Origin: Rikenellaceae bacterium
Lineage (GTDB): Bacteria > Bacteroidota > Bacteroidia > Bacteroidales > Rikenellaceae
NCBI GenBank assembly: GCA_020859685.1
Contig: JAJBVT010000066.1
Location: 1 to 64,000 of the forward strand
Direction: 5' to 3'
Length of the DNA stretch: 64,000 nucleotides
Part shown: positions 59,968-64,000 of the stretch, piece after piece
Position numbering within the stretch: position 1 is the stretch's first letter
Layout: each line of letters starts with the position of its first letter
Notes under the pieces: model-generated
Database searches by the model: none
What the model was told of the DNA's origin: nothing
Seen by the model: the letters and a program-made list of their open reading frames with translations, nothing else
Program-made: the position numbers and the translations under genes

Positions 59968-60280
59968 TTTAATATCTGGGTTTAGAAGTTTACGGGTTGC
60001 AAACGATAAATGTAAAATTGCAAAAGAATTTCGGGTCGGCCAAAATTTATGCGGATTTTCCCTGTTAATACGCCGGGATACGGGAAGATACTATCGAGGT
60101 AGCTACCATTGGCAAATAAACATAGGAAAGATTCTTCGCACCGCCGGAATGATAAATCATATCCCCGGCAAAAAATCGAAATCACCCTCCTATATTTTGG
60201 CATACCTATTGGATAACCGCACGTTAACCGCACCGGCTCCGGTCGGTACCGCCCCGGATCAATCTCTAAAAATATCAGAT

Positions 60281-61669
60281 ATGGCAATTCATTTTATCAG
60301 GGACAAAAAGCAGAGCGTTTACGACCCCTACTCGCAGGATGCGGCCGTGAAGCCCATCCCAAAGTACCGGCTCCCCGAGACGGGCAGCGACCCGGAAGTG
60401 GTTACGGACCTTATTCTGGACGAACTCCTGCTCGACGGCAATGCGAAACAGAACCTGGCCACATTCTGCCAGACCGACGTGGACCGGTATATCCATAAGA
60501 TTATGGACCGGAGTATCGACAAAAATATGATCGACAAGGATGAATACCCCCAGACCGCAGAAATCGAGATGCGCTGCGTGGCTATCCTTGCCGACCTGTG
60601 GCACTCGCCCGAGAGCGAGACCACCATCGGTTGTTCGACCACCGGCTCCAGCGAAGCGGCTATGCTCGGAGGCCTCGCCCTCAAATGGCAGTGGCGCAAA
60701 AAACGGCAGGACGAAGGCAAGCCCACGGACAAACCCAATATTATAACCGGACCCGTGCAGATATGCTGGCACAAATTCGCCCGCTATTTCGACGTGGAGA
60801 TACGCGAGATACCGATGGAGCACGGCCGCCTGCTCATGACTCCGGAGGAGGTCCTCAAACGTGTCGACGAGAACACAATCGGCGTCGTGCCGACGTTCGG
60901 GGTGACGTTTACCTGCCAGTACGAAGACGTGAAGGCGGTGGCCGACGCGCTCGATAAGTTACAGGCCGAGAAGGGGCTCGACATACCTATCCATGTGGAT
61001 GCCGCCAGCGGCGGGTTTATCGCCCCGTTCTGCCAGCCGGAAATCGTGTGGGACTTCCGCATCCCGAGGGTAAAATCCATCAACGCCTCCGGCCATAAAT
61101 ACGGACTATCTCCCCTCGGAGTAGGCTGGGTGGTATGGCGCACCGAGCACGACCTGCCCGAAGAGCTGATTTTCCGGGTGAACTACCTCGGCGGAGATAT
61201 GCCCACTTTCGCCCTCAACTTTTCCCGCCCGGGCGGTCAGATTATAGCGCAGTATTATAACTTGCTCCGCCACGGGTTCGAAGGTTACCGCCGTATCCAG
61301 CAGGCATGTCTCGACCACGGAGCGTATATCGCACAGGAAGTCGAAAAACTCGGAATGTTCGAACTGCTGTATGACGGTAAGGGCGCCCTTCCCGGTGCGG
61401 CGTGGATGCTCAAAGAGGGAGCCGACCCGGGTTTCAACCTCTACGACTTGTCGGACAGGATGCGCTCGCGCGGATGGCAAATTGCCTCCTATTCGTTACC
61501 GGCCAATGCGCAGGATATGGTGGTACAGCGGGTTCTGATTCGCCACGGTTTCAGCCACGACATGGCCGAACTTATGATAACCGACCTTAAACGGTGCATC
61601 GAATACTTCGCCCAAAATCCCGTCCGCCATAATCTTGCGGAGCAGGAAGCCGGGGGATATCACCACTAA
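60281..61669 (+). CDS. gadB: Glutamate decarboxylase
   Basis: This 462-residue PLP enzyme converts glutamate to GABA and CO2, consuming a proton. The PLP lysine is Lys273 in [17 protein letters not shown], with the [30 protein letters not shown] and NFSRPGGQ segments. The start is [13 protein letters not shown]; the frame is open 114 codons further upstream but that part looks noncoding. No gadC antiporter, glutaminase or channel gene lies next to it, unlike the acid-resistance loci of Bacteroides. The 313-base divergent region 59968-60280 shows no clear promoter. Confidence 0.96.
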   Translation: MAIHFIRDKKQSVYDPYSQDAAVKPIPKYRLPETGSDPEVVTDLILDELLLDGNAKQNLATFCQTDVDRYIHKIMDRSIDKNMIDKDEYPQTAEIEMRCVAILADLWHSPESETTIGCSTTGSSEAAMLGGLALKWQWRKKRQDEGKPTDKPNIITGPVQICWHKFARYFDVEIREIPMEHGRLLMTPEEVLKRVDENTIGVVPTFGVTFTCQYEDVKAVADALDKLQAEKGLDIPIHVDAASGGFIAPFCQPEIVWDFRIPRVKSINASGHKYGLSPLGVGWVVWRTEHDLPEELIFRVNYLGGDMPTFALNFSRPGGQIIAQYYNLLRHGFEGYRRIQQACLDHGAYIAQEVEKLGMFELLYDGKGALPGAAWMLKEGADPGFNLYDLSDRMRSRGWQIASYSLPANAQDMVVQRVLIRHGFSHDMAELMITDLKRCIEYFAQNPVRHNLAEQEAGGYHH

Positions 61670-61714
61670 ACGGAAATGGTATGACAGTCTATTGAGAATG
61701 CCACTGCAAAATTC

Positions 61715-61745
61715 AAAAGCCGGAACAGAAGTCCCGGCTTTTTTG
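61715..61745 (+). terminator. Terminator of gadB
   Basis: AAAAGCCGG (61715-61723) pairs with CCGGCTTTT (61734-61742), then TTTGATTTT. The remaining interval to 61945 shows nothing further. Confidence 0.85.
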
Positions 61746-61945
61746 ATTTTATGGGGTTCCTCTGATTAGTAGACCGAATACATTACTGAATAATTGGCAG
61801 TAGACCTGCCATGAAGGTTCCGTACCTAAAATTAAAAATCCGGGGCGACCGTCGGGCCCCGGAAGCAGTAGGAAGACTATGCGGAAGAGGGTTTAAGAGC
61901 CCGCCGCATTATCCATCCAGTTCATCACACCGGACGGGACATACT

Positions 61946-62440
61946 TTAGTCCGTCTTGCGTAAAATATAGTGTTCGGCAAGGTCGCCCTCAATTCGGTTA
62001 CCTTCGAGGTCAAGCTGCCGGAGCATACCCTCGCCCACGAAATAACGGTATACTCTACCGTCACCCCCGTCGAGTCTAATCCGTGTACCGTCGTCGTCCC
62101 ACCGGTAAGCGCCTGACGATTCGAATACCCGACCGTCGCCCTTCCCGAGATAACGGGTAGACATCCGGTAGTTTCCGTCCCCGCCGAGCGTAACCGTCGT
62201 TTCTATTCCCTCGCAGTCGGCGCATGGCAGTACGCCCCGGTAGGTACCGATATAATCGAGGGAATTTGCGGCCGTATGGCCGTCCCCGGTCTTATAAATA
62301 TCGTACTCGTGAACCTCGGTTACATCCCGCTCCAGAAGTTGGTCTTCAGTGGGGGGTAGATCGGAGGTGTCCGCCCTCCGGTTACTCAGGCAGCCCGCTA
62401 GAGTAGCCGCGGCCGCAACAACTATTATTATCTTATTCAT
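61946..62440 (-). CDS. NlpE-like lipoprotein
   Basis: This 164-residue lipoprotein has a type II signal peptide (TLAGC, Cys17). The C-terminal ~95 residues match the NlpE N-terminal domain: YIGTYRGVLPCADCEGIETT with the CxxC pair, GGDGNYRMSTRYLGKGDGR and GAYRWDDDGTRIRLDGG. NlpE-type proteins are outer-membrane stress or copper-response sensors. It overlaps the HxlR regulator gene by eight bases and follows it in the same transcript. Confidence 0.85.
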   Translation of the reverse strand: MNKIIIVVAAAATLAGCLSNRRADTSDLPPTEDQLLERDVTEVHEYDIYKTGDGHTAANSLDYIGTYRGVLPCADCEGIETTVTLGGDGNYRMSTRYLGKGDGRVFESSGAYRWDDDGTRIRLDGGDGRVYRYFVGEGMLRQLDLEGNRIEGDLAEHYILRKTD

Positions 62441-62828
62441 CCCGTTGCTTTATTATACCCGACGCAATAACCGCTCCGCAATCCCCCGGCATGTTTTCCA
62501 GGGCCCAGCCCACCAGACCGTTTACATGCGGCATAAGGCTTTCGCCTTTCGGTGTGAGACAGTATTCAACCCGCGGCGGCACTTCACTGAATACCTCGCG
62601 GCTTACCAGTCCGTCCGTTTCGAGCGAGCGCAAGGTAACCGATAGCATCCGGTGCGAAATGTCGCCGATGGTGCGGTGAATCGCACTGAACCTCAATCTG
62701 CCGTTGGCATACAGGGTCGAAAGCACCAGCAAAGACCATTTATCGCCGAACCGGTCGAGCACGTTCCTCACCGGGCAAATCCCGGAACCACCGGGAGGTA
62801 GAAAAAAGCGGAAATTTTCTCCTTCCAT
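62433..62828 (-). CDS. HxlR family transcriptional regulator
   Basis: This 131-residue winged-helix protein has the HxlR pattern: GICPVRNVLDRFGDKWSLLV with Cys18, then LRFSAIHRTIGDISHRMLSVTL (recognition helix) and VEYCLTPKGESL wing. HxlR proteins with an N-terminal Cys often sense reactive electrophiles or quinones by oxidation. It is divergent from a DJ-1-type gene, and the intergenic region carries overlapping promoters with a GTAA-N5-TTAC dyad, so autoregulation and control of that gene are likely. Confidence 0.88.
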   Translation of the reverse strand: MEGENFRFFLPPGGSGICPVRNVLDRFGDKWSLLVLSTLYANGRLRFSAIHRTIGDISHRMLSVTLRSLETDGLVSREVFSEVPPRVEYCLTPKGESLMPHVNGLVGWALENMPGDCGAVIASGIIKQRDE

Positions 62829-62888
62829 AAACCTCTGTTTTACAGCGATAGTTACATCGCTGTTAGTATATTATCCGCAGGTGCGTTC

Positions 62889-62955
62889 TTGTGGGGTTCG
62901 CAAATAGTACTTATGTTTGCTATACAAAAGTAACAAACTTACCTAAAGTAACAAT
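62889..62955. promoter_or_regulatory. Divergent promoters and HxlR operator candidate
   Basis: Plus strand: TTG (62889-62891), 20 bases, TATGTTTG (62912-62919) toward the DJ-1-like gene. Minus strand: ATTG (62955-62952), 19 bases, TACTTTTG (62932-62925) toward hxlR. A dyad GTAA-CAAAC-TTAC (62930-62942) overlaps the minus -7 element, with a further AAAGTAAC at 62945-62952. Confidence 0.65.
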
Positions 62956-62979
62956 ATCGTTAACCTCAAATTCAAAGTC

Positions 62980-63510
62980 ATGGCAAAGAAAGCAGCGGTT
63001 TTAGCATTGAACCCGGTAAACGGCTCCGGGCTGTTCCAGTACCTCGAAGCGTTTTATGAGAACGGTATCGGTTACCGTGTGTTCGCGGTTGCCGAAACGA
63101 CCGATATATCGACCAACTCCGGCATCGCCCTGAAGGCGGACGACACGGTCGCCAATCTCGTGGGCAAAGAGAACGATTACGACGCGCTGGTATTCGCATG
63201 CGGCGACGCAATTCCGGTATTCAGTAATAATGCCGACAAACAGTACAACCGGGATATGCTCTCCGTTATAGGTGCATTCGCCAAAGCAAGTAAAATCATG
63301 GTCGGTCACTGCGCCGCGGCGCTGATGTACGAGATGGCCGGGGTCTCGGAGGGCCGTAAGCTGGCTGTGCACCCGCTTGCCAAAGGAGCCATCTCCAAAG
63401 GTGAGGCTACCGACACACCGGCGGAAGTGGACGGCAACTTCTACACCGCCCGGACCGAGAATTCAATACCTGCCATAATAGGTCAGGTGGTGGAGGCACT
63501 CAAAGATTAA
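62980..63510 (+). CDS. DJ-1/PfpI family protein
   Basis: This 176-residue protein has the DJ-1/PfpI fold: N-terminal KAAVLALNPVNGSGLFQYLE, NDYDALVFACGDAIPVFSN, the nucleophile elbow IMVGHCAAALMYEMAG (Cys111), and a final TARTENSIPAIIGQVVEAL helix. Members are glyoxalases, chaperones or amidases; several respond to electrophile or oxidative stress. The divergent HxlR regulator fits a role in electrophile defence. A bidirectional terminator separates it from the lipocalin gene. Confidence 0.85.
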   Translation: MAKKAAVLALNPVNGSGLFQYLEAFYENGIGYRVFAVAETTDISTNSGIALKADDTVANLVGKENDYDALVFACGDAIPVFSNNADKQYNRDMLSVIGAFAKASKIMVGHCAAALMYEMAGVSEGRKLAVHPLAKGAISKGEATDTPAEVDGNFYTARTENSIPAIIGQVVEALKD

Positions 63511-63535
63511 GACCGAATCTTCGAGTTACACACAA

Positions 63536-63569
63536 AATAATGCCCGCGCTGAACTGCGCGGGCATTATT
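63536..63569. terminator. Bidirectional terminator between convergent genes
   Basis: AATAATGCCCGCGC (63536-63549) pairs with GCGCGGGCATTATT (63556-63569), six-base loop, with A/T ends giving U-rich tails on both strands. Confidence 0.85.
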
Positions 63570-63599
63570 ATTCGAAACCGGCCGGGCCGAAAGGTTACA

Positions 63600-64000
63600 T
63601 TACTGCTGGGTCCATACAAGGTCGTGGATATCGTAACCCAGCTTGCAGGCCAGCTTAAGGTACTTTTTACGTACGTCGTCGGGCATGAATTTCTCCCGCG
63701 AAAGCAGCCACAGGTAATCCCTGTTCTCACCGGCTATCAGCGCGAACCGGTAATCCGGGTCTATACTTATAACATTGTAGCCTGAATAGAACGGACCGAA
63801 GAATGAGACCTTCATCTTACCTTCATGGGTATCGTCAACAAATTTAGCCTTGCCTTCGGCCTCTTCCCACTCTCCTTTTTCGGTATTGTAGCCGCGGTTG
63901 ACCACCTTTACCGAACCGTCTTCGTTAAGGGTGTACTCGGCCGTAACATAATCCAGTTTCTTTTCATACTTGTAGTCGAAGCGGGCGATTTCATACCACT
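63600..64000 (-). CDS. Lipocalin family protein (Blc-like), truncated by the window
   Basis: This partial minus-strand gene lacks its 5' end, which lies beyond the window. The visible ~133 residues begin WYEIARFDYKYEKKLDYVTA, the lipocalin first-strand signature (WYEIAR), and continue with YTLNEDGSVKVVNRGYN, AKFVDDTHEGKMKVSFFGPF, YNVISIDPDYRFALIAGENR and YLWLLSREKFM. This matches bacterial lipocalins such as Blc, outer-membrane lipoproteins that bind fatty acids or lysophospholipids. Any lipobox would lie beyond 64000. Confidence 0.9.
   Translation of the reverse strand, partial: WYEIARFDYKYEKKLDYVTAEYTLNEDGSVKVVNRGYNTEKGEWEEAEGKAKFVDDTHEGKMKVSFFGPFYSGYNVISIDPDYRFALIAGENRDYLWLLSREKFMPDDVRKKYLKLACKLGYDIHDLVWTQQ

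Overview
The window reads as chromosomal DNA from a Bacteroidales bacterium; a Rikenellaceae/Alistipes-like genome is my best guess, not a proven assignment. The reasons are the many Bacteroidetes-type promoters (-7 element TAnnTTTG, several with a TTG or TTTG about 19-21 bases upstream), the tryptophan gene order trpBEGDCFA, a DUF4271-like gene next to hemD, a SusC-style TonB receptor with a CarboxypepD_reg-like N-terminus, and moderately high GC. I see no plasmid or phage backbone and no CRISPR array. Most genes are intact housekeeping genes.

Layout. 0-8 kb: a structured RNA (copy 2), a PadR/PspC envelope-stress-type locus with a LiaF-like membrane protein, pfkA, a transglutaminase-like protein and a HAD phosphatase. 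7.6-8.7 kb: an AT-rich membrane-protein gene between copies of a short repeat, beside an initiator tRNA-Met. 8.9-14.1 kb: five minus-strand genes for a heterodisulfide-reductase-like (Hdr) iron-sulfur/flavin complex with a membrane subunit. 14.1-15.5 kb: dispersed repeats, then structured RNA copy 1 and a small unknown gene. 15.5-24.4 kb: a long minus-strand housekeeping block (yidD, rnpA, hemD, DUF4271, histidine kinase, S41 protease, ispH, cmk, LysE-type exporter). 24.6-29.9 kb: lnt, folC, ruvB, mgsA. 30-35.3 kb: an AraC regulator divergent from a lipoprotein/TonB-receptor pair. 35.5-42.7 kb: small metabolic and envelope genes, menaquinone methyltransferase, a LolE-type permease, an SDR, a YugP-type protease, dtd and a MazG-like gene. 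43-50 kb: the complete tryptophan operon with a leader peptide and attenuator. 50-57.4 kb: two unknown secreted proteins and a lipid-linked glycosylation set (two GT39-type enzymes, a GT2 and a LABNT-domain protein). 57.5-64 kb: unknown secreted proteins, an acetyl xylan esterase, glutamate decarboxylase, an NlpE-like lipoprotein with an HxlR regulator divergent from a DJ-1-like protein, and a truncated lipocalin.

The strongest non-standard signals are these. (1) Two homologous ~205-nt structured RNAs, one near each end of the first 15 kb, each start just downstream of a TAnnTTTG promoter and have the same nested rod with compensatory base changes; a 6S-like RNA is the leading guess. (2) A classical trp attenuator has a 19-residue leader peptide with three consecutive Trp codons, a 9-bp antiterminator and an 11-bp terminator. 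(3) An Hdr-like electron-transfer cluster in a non-methanogen lacks any recognisable hydrogenase or Flx partner. (4) A repeat family beside tRNA-fMet has a hairpin whose arms change together between copies. Several housekeeping proteins (RnpA, FolC, HemD, the DUF4271-like protein) carry long Gly/Ala/Pro/Glu-rich insertions or tails, and two enzyme-like proteins appear to have lost catalytic residues.
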